Assembly (NCBI RefSeq): GCF_900996225.1
Contig: NZ_CAAJGL010000065.1
Location: 33,376-97,375, forward strand
From: Paraburkholderia sp. BCC1884
GTDB taxonomy: Bacteria; Pseudomonadota; Gammaproteobacteria; Burkholderiales; Burkholderiaceae
Direction: 5' to 3'
DNA: 64,000 nucleotides
A program made the position numbers and the translations under genes. Below, in pieces: positions 1 to 8,686 of this stretch. Numbering within the stretch: the stretch's first letter is position 1; each line of letters opens with the position of its first letter. The notes beneath the pieces were generated by a model. It did not search any database, was not told where the DNA came from, and worked only from the letters and a program-made list of their open reading frames with translations.

Positions 1-1
1 G

Positions 2-241
2 GTCGAAGAGAAGATCTCGCTGTCGGAGCGTTTCGGGTTGTGGGTCAGCTTCTATCCGTTCAAGCAGGACGACTACCTGTCGATCATCGGCCACTGGCTG
101 CGGCATTTCGGCTGCGACGACGCCGAAGTCGAAGCGGCGCGCGGCGATGCACTCGTGTGGGCACTCGAACGCGGTTCGCGCTCGGGTCGGGTGGCGTGGC
201 AGTTCGCACGCGACTGGTCGGGCCGGAAGGCGCCGGCATGA
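2..241 (+). CDS. DUF815-type AAA ATPase, C-terminal end (partial)
   Basis: Only the last 79 codons are in the window; the gene begins upstream. The visible frame runs from base 2 to a TGA at 239-241. The motif SLSERFGLWVSFYPF followed by HWLRHFG matches my memory of the C-terminal end of the DUF815 family of predicted P-loop ATPases, which in Burkholderia sits just before mutT. The stop overlaps the next start (ATGA), so the two genes are translationally coupled. The P-loop itself is outside the window, so the ATPase label rests on family resemblance of the tail and on context. Cellular role is unknown. Confidence 0.7.
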   Translation, partial: VEEKISLSERFGLWVSFYPFKQDDYLSIIGHWLRHFGCDDAEVEAARGDALVWALERGSRSGRVAWQFARDWSGRKAPA

Positions 242-684
242 GCGGCGCGCAGACCGATTCGGAAAACGGCGCGCAGACCAACGCTGCCGGGCGCAAGGTG
301 ACGGAAGTCGCCGTCGGCGTGCTGGTCCAGCCGGATGGGCGCTATCTGCTGGCGCAGCGTCCGGCCGGCAAGCCGTACGAGGGTTACTGGGAATTTCCGG
401 GTGGCAAGCTGGAGCCGGGCGAATCGGTCGAGGCCGCGCTTGCTCGCGAACTGCATGAAGAGCTGGGTATCGAGGTGCAGGCGAGCCATCTGTGGCATAC
501 GCTCGAACACGATTATCCGCATGCCTATGTGCGGCTTTTTTTCTGCAAGGTCACGCAGTGGTCGGGTGAGCCGCACGGCCGCGAAGGTCAGGCTTTCGTC
601 TGGCAGACGCTGCCCGCCGACGTCGAGCCATTGCTGCCCGCGACCTTACCCGTGCTGGAATGGCTCGCGGCGGAAAAGAACTGA
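238..684 (+). CDS. mutT: MutT-type Nudix hydrolase (8-oxo-dGTP diphosphatase)
   Basis: Encodes 148 residues. A complete Nudix box lies at about residues 56-78: G56, E62, then REL-HEE-LGI at 70-78, the Mg2+-binding signature. The family hydrolyses oxidised purine nucleoside triphosphates such as 8-oxo-dGTP and so prevents A:T to C:G mutations. The ATG at 238 is chosen because it overlaps the upstream TGA (ATGA) and leaves a normal MutT length with a short variable leader before VTEVAVGVLV. The gene converges with yacG (74 bp apart). Substrate specificity is inferred from length and context; other small Nudix enzymes cannot be excluded. Confidence 0.88.
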   Translation: MSGAQTDSENGAQTNAAGRKVTEVAVGVLVQPDGRYLLAQRPAGKPYEGYWEFPGGKLEPGESVEAALARELHEELGIEVQASHLWHTLEHDYPHAYVRLFFCKVTQWSGEPHGREGQAFVWQTLPADVEPLLPATLPVLEWLAAEKN

Positions 685-758
685 TCAGGAAAGGCCTGCG
701 GGAATGGGCTTGGCGCCAGCGGCGCCAGCCCGCGCAGTTTTAGGGACACGAGCCGCGT

Positions 759-956
759 TCAGTGCGGGTCGTAGTCGCCGCCGGGCGTCTCGTCGGGCGG
801 CGCTTCCTGTTCACTACCACCAATCTTGTACTTCTCAGCGGCCCAAGCGCCGAGATCGATCTGCTTGCAGCGATCGGAACAGAAGGGACGGAAGCGGTTT
901 TCAGGGGTCCAGCGGACATCCTTGCCGCAAGTGGGGCATTTGACGACGGTAGGCAT
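759..956 (-). CDS. yacG: DNA gyrase inhibitor YacG, zinc-binding
   Basis: A 65-residue protein. It carries a four-cysteine zinc site: C7-x2-C10 and C26-x3-C30, with the family sequence [15 protein letters not shown]. The acidic C-terminal tail ([14 protein letters not shown]) is also typical. YacG binds the GyrB subunit and blocks DNA binding by gyrase (known for the E. coli protein). It is the last gene of a leftward series pilB-pilC-pilD-coaE-zapD-yacG; coaE-zapD-yacG is a widely conserved neighbourhood in proteobacteria. Confidence 0.93.
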   Translation of the reverse strand: MPTVVKCPTCGKDVRWTPENRFRPFCSDRCKQIDLGAWAAEKYKIGGSEQEAPPDETPGGDYDPH

Positions 957-1058
957 ACGGTCAGGCAGTCAATCGCAAACGGGAACAAGTTACGAATATA
1001 GGGGCAACTGTCGCCGCTTTAAAGGCGCGGCCCCCAATCCTGATTTACCAGCCGAACG

Positions 1059-1859
<801 letters not shown>

Positions 1860-1939
1860 CTAATGCCGTGAGACTACCCTAGCAATCACGCACTTTTTCG
1901 GCGTGATTTTGCAACTTTTTTAGGTGACGGACCGCGAAC

Positions 1940-2542
1940 CTACGAGCCCGCAAGCGACAGGTACGTGCGGTGCTGTCGCTCGACCTGTGTCGTCAGTGTG
2001 TCGAGCGGCGCGCCGTCGTTGTCGATGACGTCGTCGGCAGCGGCGAGACGCGCTTCACGGGTGGCCTGCCGCGCAATGATCGCCAACACCTGTTCGCGTG
2101 TGAAGCCGTTGCGGCTCATGACGCGCGAGATTTGCGTCTCGACGCTGCAATCGACCGTCAGCACGCGGTTCACACGGGTCTTCCAACTGCCGGATTCGAC
2201 CAGCAGCGGCACCACCACGATCATGTAGGGACCCTGCGCCTCGCGTTGCTCGCGCTCGGTCTCCGCGCGGATCAGCGGATGCGTGATGCCTTCGAGACGC
2301 TTGCGGGCGGTGTCGTCGCTGAATACCAGCGAACGCATGCGCGCGCGGTCGAGCGAGCCGTCGGCGGCAACGAATGCAGCGCCGAACTCGGCCGCGATCT
2401 GCGGCATCGCAATGCCTTGCGGCGCGGTAATACGGTGCGCGATCAGATCGGTGTCGACCAGCGGCACGCCGTGCGCCGCGAATAGATCGGCGACGGTCGA
2501 TTTGCCGCTGCCAATGCCACCGGTCAGCCCAACAGCAAACAT
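1940..2542 (-). CDS. coaE: Dephospho-CoA kinase
   Basis: A 200-residue cytoplasmic kinase catalysing the last step of coenzyme A synthesis, phosphorylation of the 3'-hydroxyl of dephospho-CoA by ATP. The P-loop GGIGSGKS is at residues 8-15, followed by the family pattern [10 protein letters not shown] and, further on, a lid region with HPLIR and [12 protein letters not shown]. The length is standard. The start ATG lies 3 bp downstream of the pilD stop, implying co-transcription with the pilBCD genes. Confidence 0.96.
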   Translation of the reverse strand: MFAVGLTGGIGSGKSTVADLFAAHGVPLVDTDLIAHRITAPQGIAMPQIAAEFGAAFVAADGSLDRARMRSLVFSDDTARKRLEGITHPLIRAETEREQREAQGPYMIVVVPLLVESGSWKTRVNRVLTVDCSVETQISRVMSRNGFTREQVLAIIARQATREARLAAADDVIDNDGAPLDTLTTQVERQHRTYLSLAGS

Positions 2543-2545
2543 GTT

Positions 2546-3499
2546 TCAGCCTCCCAGAGCCAGATAAAGCGGTGTGCCGAGGAACAGCGTGAGCGCACCG
2601 CCTGCCGCAAGAAACGGTCCAAAAGGCAGCGGCTCTTCGAAGCGCATGCGGCCGCGCCAGGTGGCCAGCAGACCGATCACCGCGCCTGCTACGGCGGCAA
2701 TCAGCACGATCTGCGGCAGCGCGGCCCAGCCGAGCCAGGCACCGAGCGCTGCCAGTAATTTGAAGTCGCCGTAACCCATGCCTTCGATACCACGAACCAG
2801 GCGGAATGCCCAATGCACGACCCACAGCACCAGATAACCGAAGATAGCGCCAAGCACGGCGTCGTGCAGGCTCGCAAACATGCCATTGAAGTTGACGATG
2901 AGGCCTGCCCACAGCAGTGGCAGCGTCATCGAGTCGGGCAATAGCTGGGTATCGATATCGATTGCGCTCATGGCGAGCAACGCGGCGCACAGGCCGAACG
3001 CGGCCAGCGCCGCCAAGGTTGGCCCGAAGACGATCAGGGTGCCCGCGGCGCAGGCCGCGCTTGCGATTTCGAGCAACGGGTAGCGCAAGCTCACGGGGGC
3101 CTTGCATGCCGAGCAACGTCCGCGCAGCAGGACGTAACTCAACACCGGCAGATTCTCCCAGGCGCTCAGCACGTGGCCGCAATGAGGACAGGCGCTGCGT
3201 GGCGCCCACAAGTTGTAGCGCGCCGGCAAGCCGTCTTCTTCCTGCGGTTGGTCGGTGGCGTCGCGGACTTCCTCGCGCCATGCCCGTTCGAGCATGATCG
3301 GCAAGCGATGTACGACCACGTTCAGAAAGCTGCCGATGACCAGGCCGAACACGATGGCGAAGGCGATCTGCAAAGCGGCCGGCAAGCTGCCGAACGCGTA
3401 ACCGAAATCGCTCGCAAAGTGGCCGGGCATCACGCGCAAGGGCAGGCCCGAAAGCAGGCTGGAAGAAGTTTCTGGCACGAGTGGAAGAGTCGCCGGCAT
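2546..3499 (-). CDS. pilD: Type IV prepilin peptidase / N-methyltransferase
   Basis: Encodes 317 residues of polytopic inner-membrane aspartyl protease. It cleaves the leader of type IV prepilins and N-methylates the new N-terminus. A zinc-type tetracysteine motif in the cytoplasmic loop is complete (C104, C107, C129, C132). The two catalytic aspartates are visible in AIDIDTQLLPD (D181) and GYGDFKL (D245). The N-terminal methyltransferase signature GSFLNVVVHRLP is present at about residues 56-67. The gene lies 27 bp after pilC and 3 bp before coaE. Confidence 0.95.
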   Translation of the reverse strand: MPATLPLVPETSSSLLSGLPLRVMPGHFASDFGYAFGSLPAALQIAFAIVFGLVIGSFLNVVVHRLPIMLERAWREEVRDATDQPQEEDGLPARYNLWAPRSACPHCGHVLSAWENLPVLSYVLLRGRCSACKAPVSLRYPLLEIASAACAAGTLIVFGPTLAALAAFGLCAALLAMSAIDIDTQLLPDSMTLPLLWAGLIVNFNGMFASLHDAVLGAIFGYLVLWVVHWAFRLVRGIEGMGYGDFKLLAALGAWLGWAALPQIVLIAAVAGAVIGLLATWRGRMRFEEPLPFGPFLAAGGALTLFLGTPLYLALGG

Positions 3500-3526
3500 A
3501 GATAATTGATGGATTCGGCTGCGATG

Positions 3527-4762
3527 CTACACCACGTTGCCGAGTTGAATAATGGGGAGATACATGGCGATCACGAGACCGCCGACCAACGCGCCCAGCA
3601 CGATGATGACGAGCGGTTCGCACAGACTCGAAAGCGTGCCGATTTTCTCGTCCACCTGACGGTCGGCCAGCGCGGCCACGTCGATCAGCATAGCGTCGAG
3701 TGCTCCGGACTCCTCGGCAACCGCGACCGGCTGCACGACCTCCGGCGGAAAGCAGCGCGCTGCGCGCATGGCGGCGGCGAGCCGTTCACCGCGCCGAAGC
3801 CGCGCGGCGATCTCAAGCGTGGCGCGGTCGAAGAAGGCATTGCCGGTAGCGTGGGTCAGCGAGTCGAACGCATCCGCCAACGGCGTGCCTGCGGATAGCA
3901 ACGTACCGAGCGCGCGACTCCAGCGGGCCGCACACAGCGTGGTCAGCAATGGACCGGCGACGGGGATTGTCAGCGAAAAGCGCGCGAAACGCAGGCGCGC
4001 TGCTTCGGAACGCCGCAGTAGAAACGTCACAGAGAAACTCGTGGCGCAGATCATGACGAGCGCGGGGATGCTCCAGCGCGCCGCGCCTGCCGATAAAGCC
4101 AGCACGAACTGCGTCGGCGCGGGCAAGCTGGCGCCGAAGCCATCGAAGATCTGCTTGAAGGTCGGCACGACCCACACCAGCAGAGCCGCCGTAATCGCCA
4201 ACGCCAGCAACAGGATGACGACGGGATAGGTGAGCGCGGCGCGTACCTTGGCGCGTTGCGCGGCGGATCGTTCGCGGTCGTCGGCGATGCGCGCGAGGAT
4301 CGCCGGCAGTGCGCCGGCTGCTTCGCCGACTTCGACGAGTTGGCAATACAGCGCGTTGAATTGCGCGGCGTGCCGCTGCAATGCCGCAGAGAAACGCAGC
4401 CCGCTGGCGATGTCGCGGGCCAGCGCAGCGACGATTCGCGGCATGCCTTGACGGCGTGAGCTCGGCGCCTGCGCCAGCAAATCGAGCGCGGGCGCGAGCG
4501 GCAGGCCTGCCCGCAACAGGCTGGTGAGCTGGCGGGTGAACAGGGTGACGTCCGTGGCACTTGCTTTGGGGCGTGGTGCCGGCCCATGCGCGTGGAGTTC
4601 GACGATAAATACCTTGTCGCGTTTGAGCATGGCGCGAGCGGTGCCCGCGTCCGACGCGAGCAGCGCGCCGTTTTTATGCTGCCCGTTTGCGTCCACGCCG
4701 CGCCATTTGAAACGCATGTCGGCGGGCGCTGCGACGGATGCCGTGCGTGGTGCGGTGCTCAT
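3527..4762 (-). CDS. pilC: Type II secretion / type IV pilus inner-membrane platform protein (PilC/GspF)
   Basis: Encodes 411 residues from the ATG at 4760-4762, which overlaps the pilB stop (ATGA). The frame is open further upstream but that part is a shadow of pilB. Two repeated T2SSF domains are visible: FTRQLTSLLRAGLPLAPALDLL near the N-terminus and ARWSRALGTLLSAGTPLADAFDSL in the second half, each followed by hydrophobic helices (for example VVILLLALAITAALLVWVV). The protein ends with a membrane segment LVIIVLGALVGGLVIAMYLP. It forms the membrane platform on which the PilB ATPase acts. Neighbours pilB and pilD fix the pilus assignment over a T2SS role. Confidence 0.93.
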   Translation of the reverse strand: MSTAPRTASVAAPADMRFKWRGVDANGQHKNGALLASDAGTARAMLKRDKVFIVELHAHGPAPRPKASATDVTLFTRQLTSLLRAGLPLAPALDLLAQAPSSRRQGMPRIVAALARDIASGLRFSAALQRHAAQFNALYCQLVEVGEAAGALPAILARIADDRERSAAQRAKVRAALTYPVVILLLALAITAALLVWVVPTFKQIFDGFGASLPAPTQFVLALSAGAARWSIPALVMICATSFSVTFLLRRSEAARLRFARFSLTIPVAGPLLTTLCAARWSRALGTLLSAGTPLADAFDSLTHATGNAFFDRATLEIAARLRRGERLAAAMRAARCFPPEVVQPVAVAEESGALDAMLIDVAALADRQVDEKIGTLSSLCEPLVIIVLGALVGGLVIAMYLPIIQLGNVV

Positions 4763-6000
4763 GCGACCTCGGTGGCGGCCAGTGCTTCGGCGAGGCTGGT
4801 GGTGCCGTCGTACACCCGTTCGAGCGCCGCATCGCGCAACGTGCTGACGCCTTCCGACTGCGCGAGCCTTGCAAGCTCGTGCGCGCCTGCGCTGCCCACG
4901 ATCAGTTCGCGCATGGCGTCGGACACCGGCATTACCTGATGAACGCCGACACGTCCCCGGTAGCCGATGCCATGGCAAGCCGGGCAGCCAGCCGCGGCAT
5001 AAGGTTGCCAGCCGTCGTCGATTCGGTGCCCGGCGAAGCCGGCCGCGCGGAGCGCCGCCGCCGAATGCGGCGCTGGCGTGCGACAGGCAACGCACAGGCG
5101 CCGCACGAGTCGCTGCGCGGTCACGAGACGCAGCGCCGCGGCAAGGTTGTACGGCTCGACGCCGATGTCGATGAGCCGCGCGATCGCAGCAGGCGCGTCG
5201 TTGGTATGCAAAGTCGACAGAACGAGGTGGCCGGTTTGCGCCGCTTTCACGGCGACGTCGGCGGTTTCCTCATCGCGGATTTCGCCGACCATGATGACGT
5301 CGGGGTCCTGGCGCAGGAACGCGCGCAACGCTACGGCGAAAGTCAGCCCGGCCTTGTCGCGCACGCTGACCTGATTGATGCCGGCCAGTTGAATCTCCGC
5401 CGGGTCTTCGACTGAGCACAGATTGCGTGCGTTGTCGTTGAGCAGACTCAGGAAGCAGTAGAGCGATAGTGTCTTGCCACTGCCCGTCGGTCCGGTGACG
5501 AGCACGAGGCCGTGCGGCGCGTGAATCGTCGCGTCGACAGTTTCGCGCTGGTGGGCGTCGAGGCCCAGCGAGTCGAGCGAAAGATCGGTGGGCAGCGCGT
5601 CGAGTCGCCGCAAGACGAGCTTCTCACCGAATAGCGTGGGCAGCGAGTTGACCCGATAGTCTTCGATCCGACCGGGCGATGTGGCCAGTCGCAGACGGCC
5701 GTCCTGCGGCACCCGCCGCTCGGCGATATCCATGCGCGCGAGCACCTTCACGCGTGTGATGAACGCGTCGCGCAGATGCGCGGGCGGCGTCGGAATCTCA
5801 TGCAATACACCGTCGATGCGCAAGCGTATCCGCCAGCCATGTTCGGCCGGCTCGATATGGAGATCGGACGCGTTGCGGCGGGTGGCCTCCTGCAACGTGT
5901 CGGTCAGAAGACGCACGGCAGGCGCGTTCTCGGGATCAGCGAGGTTGACGCTCGCGACGGGACGCGGCGGCGCAGCCGCAGCTTGAAAGGAAGCGTGCAT
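4759..6000 (-). CDS. pilB: Type IV pilus assembly ATPase PilB (short form)
   Basis: Encodes 413 residues from ATG at 5998-6000; an in-frame TTG at 6078 would add 26 residues and cannot be excluded. It has the secretion ATPase set: Asp/His box ASDLHIEP (45-52), Walker A GPTGSGKT (170-177), Walker B DVIMVGEIRDEET (234-246), His box GHLVLSTLHTN, and a C-terminal zinc tetracysteine pair (CVAC, CPAC). PilB powers pilus extension. Full-length PilB proteins are usually about 560 residues with an N-terminal N1 domain; that domain is absent here. It is the first gene of the pilBCD-coaE-zapD-yacG series. Confidence 0.9.
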   Translation of the reverse strand: MHASFQAAAAPPRPVASVNLADPENAPAVRLLTDTLQEATRRNASDLHIEPAEHGWRIRLRIDGVLHEIPTPPAHLRDAFITRVKVLARMDIAERRVPQDGRLRLATSPGRIEDYRVNSLPTLFGEKLVLRRLDALPTDLSLDSLGLDAHQRETVDATIHAPHGLVLVTGPTGSGKTLSLYCFLSLLNDNARNLCSVEDPAEIQLAGINQVSVRDKAGLTFAVALRAFLRQDPDVIMVGEIRDEETADVAVKAAQTGHLVLSTLHTNDAPAAIARLIDIGVEPYNLAAALRLVTAQRLVRRLCVACRTPAPHSAAALRAAGFAGHRIDDGWQPYAAAGCPACHGIGYRGRVGVHQVMPVSDAMRELIVGSAGAHELARLAQSEGVSTLRDAALERVYDGTTSLAEALAATEVA

Positions 6001-6132
6001 GGAAAACCGGCGCAAGGCCGCCTGTAGAACTGGACGGCCCATCTTCCGCCGCGACGCGTCTGAGTGCCATTCAGCCAAACGGCTAATGGCGCGGCCAATA
6101 CGCGTGTGCGATGCTGATCGTGGTTGTCGAAC

Positions 6133-7431
6133 TTAGCCGAGCACTGCCTTGCCGGCTTTGGTGCGCACGGGCGGCCTGAACAGTTTGACGGTGCGAATTG
6201 CCTGGTCGTCGCTGCGCATGACCTCGAGTTTGACTTCGCCGATCTGCACACAGACGTCGCCGTCGGGAATGTCTTCGAGGATTTCGAGGATCAGGCCGTT
6301 GAGCGTTTTGGGTCCGTCGGTGGGCAGCTTGAGTAGCAGCCAACGGTTCAGTTCGCGCAGCGGCATGCTGCCCGCCACGATGCATTCGCCGCTTTCGTTC
6401 CAGCCGCCGCGCGAGTTGGCGCTACGCGGAATCGAGGTCGTGAATTCGCCGATCAGCTCTTCGATGATGTCTTCCGGCGTGACGAGCCCTTGCAGTTCGC
6501 CGTATTCGTTCACGACCAGCGCCGTGCGATGCCGGCTCTCCTGGAAGTATTGCAGTTGCTGGAACACGGGCGTCCCGCTCGGCACGAAGTACGGCTCGGC
6601 CAGCAGTTCACGCAGCGTCTCGCGCTCCAGTTCCTGATTGTGGAGCGCGGCGAGCGTCTTGCGAACATGCAGCACGCCCAGCACGCGATCGATATCGCCT
6701 TGGTAGACGACCAGCTTGTTGTGATAGCAGGTCTCGAGTTGGTGAAGGATCTGTTCGAACGGCGCGTCGAAATCGAGCGCTTCGATGCGGCGGCGCGGGA
6801 TCATCACGTCGTCGACGGAAATGTTTTCGAGGTCGAACAGGTTCAGCAGAATGCTGCGGTGCTTGGTCGGCATGAAACTGCCGGACTCGAGCACGATGCT
6901 GCGCAGTTCTTCGGTGGAAAGCCGTTGATCGTGAGCGCCTTTGGTATTGATATGCAGCACACGCAAGATGCCGTTCGCGAACAGGTTGACGAACCAGACG
7001 AGCGGCTTGGCGACCCGCATCATCGGCGCGATCAGCAAACTGGCGGGCAGCGCGATTTTCTCGGGAAAGGTGGCGCCGACGATTTTCGGCGTGATCTCCG
7101 CGAACACGATGATCAGGAACGCGACAATGCCGGTCGCGATCGACAGCACCACGTTATTGCGGCCGAACGTGTGCAGCGCGATCGACGTGGTCAGCACCGG
7201 AATGATCGTATTGAACAGATTGTTGCCGATCAGCACGACGCTCAGTAGCTGATCGGTGCGCGCCAGCAGACCTTGGGTGGTCTTGGCACCGAGCGCGTTC
7301 TGATTGGCAAGATGTTTCAGGCGATGGCGGTTGAGGGCCATCATCGCCGTTTCGGAAATCGAAAAGAAGCTGGAGCAGATCAGCAGCAGACAGACGGCGC
7401 CGATCTGCGCCCATAAGGGAAGTTGTTCCAC
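6133..7431 (-). CDS. CNNM/CorC-family transporter (HlyC/CorC family)
   Basis: Encodes 432 residues. The N-terminal half is a DUF21/CNNM membrane domain: hydrophobic helices at about 10-30, with later segments IATGIVAFLIIVFAEITPK and LLIAPMMRVAKPLVWFVNL. It is followed by a pair of CBS motifs (MIPRRRIEALDFDAPFEQIL; TALVVNEYGELQGLVTPEDI) and a C-terminal CorC/HlyC domain. The family is linked to Mg2+ or Co2+ transport or sensing; the older haemolysin name is historical. The spacing of 132 bp to pilB suggests its own transcription unit. The substrate cannot be deduced from sequence. Confidence 0.88.
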   Translation of the reverse strand: MEQLPLWAQIGAVCLLLICSSFFSISETAMMALNRHRLKHLANQNALGAKTTQGLLARTDQLLSVVLIGNNLFNTIIPVLTTSIALHTFGRNNVVLSIATGIVAFLIIVFAEITPKIVGATFPEKIALPASLLIAPMMRVAKPLVWFVNLFANGILRVLHINTKGAHDQRLSTEELRSIVLESGSFMPTKHRSILLNLFDLENISVDDVMIPRRRIEALDFDAPFEQILHQLETCYHNKLVVYQGDIDRVLGVLHVRKTLAALHNQELERETLRELLAEPYFVPSGTPVFQQLQYFQESRHRTALVVNEYGELQGLVTPEDIIEELIGEFTTSIPRSANSRGGWNESGECIVAGSMPLRELNRWLLLKLPTDGPKTLNGLILEILEDIPDGDVCVQIGEVKLEVMRSDDQAIRTVKLFRPPVRTKAGKAVLG

Positions 7432-7567
7432 GCGTCGTGAAAGATAGGGGAAAGGATGGAGAGAATATAGCAGAGGGGCCGCGGCGGAGCCTTGCGGGGC
7501 GCGGAGCGTGGGCGCGAACGGGGGTGCTCGACCGCGCCATTCCTCGAGCTTGATCGAACGGCTATTT

Positions 7568-8659
7568 TTACTTTTGACCGGTTTGCAGTTGCAACGCCCG
7601 GACCCAGGTGCCTAATGCGTGCATGTATTCCGGAGTAAAGCCGGCTGTCGCTGCTACGTTGGGTTCAACGCCCGCGCCGTTCAGGAAGGCTTGCGCAAGG
7701 GCAAGAACGAACGGTGTCGTCGAGGGTTCGTGTTCGGCGATCGGCTGGCTCCGCGACGGCACGATCGGCGTCTGCGTGTTGACGCTGCAGTCCGGTATGG
7801 TGACGCGCACGATGCAGGCCGAGCCTTTCTTCGACCGTCCAAAGGCGCCGCCGTAGCCGGTCGGTGGCGTGTCCGGACTAATCCTTCGCGCGGCCGGGGC
7901 ATCGAACGCCGCCGATTCTGTCGTCGGGACGATTTTCAGGCGCAGATGGCCGTCGAATTCGGGTGTGTCGTCCCGAATTGCATAGCCGGGCGCGTTGTCT
8001 GCCTGCAGTCCGCCGAATGCCGAGGCTGGCTGCCCCGCGGGAACGAGGTCGGCGAACAGGTTCGAGGGAGCCGCTTCAGGCCACGTCGCATCGTTCCAAC
8101 GCGTGCTCTGCCAGTGCGATGTTGGCGCACCGAACAACGCGAGTGGGTCCAGCGGCGTGTCGAGCAGATCGTGCAGGGACTCCGGCGGTCCACCTTCGAT
8201 TGGTAGGTCGTCGGCCCGCACGGGCGGCGGCGTCGTTCGTTGCAGGGGATTGGACGCGATGGCTGCAGCTTGGGTGAGATCGAGCGGGCCGGTTAGCGCA
8301 GTCCCAGTCGGCAAGCGCCACGCCGGTTGCGCAGCGCTCGCCCAAGCCTGCAAGACATAGGCGCCGATATTGACGATGTCGCCCGCCTGCAATTCCATCT
8401 CCTCGCGAGGCGCGACCAGTTTGCCGTTGACGGCAATTCCCGCATGCTCGCTGGTGTTGAGCAGGCGCCCGCCGTCACTCGTCGCGCTGACGAACGCGTG
8501 GCGTTGGGCCACCGTGCCATCGTCGTCGGACAGCGTCAGCTGGTTGTCGCTGGCGCAGCCGATCGAGCCGCCTGCCGCATCGAAGATCGTGCCCTGATCG
8601 TTGGCGACGGCCCGACCGTGGCACGCGAGGATCGTCAAGCGAAGACAGGAAGAAGGCAT
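7568..8659 (-). CDS. tagH: T6SS-associated FHA domain protein (TagH/Fha-like)
   Basis: Encodes 363 residues. The N-terminal 110 residues form a forkhead-associated (FHA) fold: GGSIGCASDNQLTLSDDDG, QRHAFVS and the conserved VNG in GIAVNGKL. FHA domains bind phosphothreonine. In other T6SS, the Fha protein is a substrate of the PpkA kinase and triggers assembly. A low-complexity Pro-rich linker follows, then a C-terminal helical domain containing FLNGAGV and YMHALGTWVRALQLQTG, typical of TagH C-termini. It is the last gene of the T6SS operon, 27 bp after tssM. No PpkA kinase or PppA phosphatase is encoded in the window. Confidence 0.82.
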   Translation of the reverse strand: MPSSCLRLTILACHGRAVANDQGTIFDAAGGSIGCASDNQLTLSDDDGTVAQRHAFVSATSDGGRLLNTSEHAGIAVNGKLVAPREEMELQAGDIVNIGAYVLQAWASAAQPAWRLPTGTALTGPLDLTQAAAIASNPLQRTTPPPVRADDLPIEGGPPESLHDLLDTPLDPLALFGAPTSHWQSTRWNDATWPEAAPSNLFADLVPAGQPASAFGGLQADNAPGYAIRDDTPEFDGHLRLKIVPTTESAAFDAPAARRISPDTPPTGYGGAFGRSKKGSACIVRVTIPDCSVNTQTPIVPSRSQPIAEHEPSTTPFVLALAQAFLNGAGVEPNVAATAGFTPEYMHALGTWVRALQLQTGQK

Positions 8660-8686
8660 GGCGAAGCGTCCTCATCGTGAGTGGCG

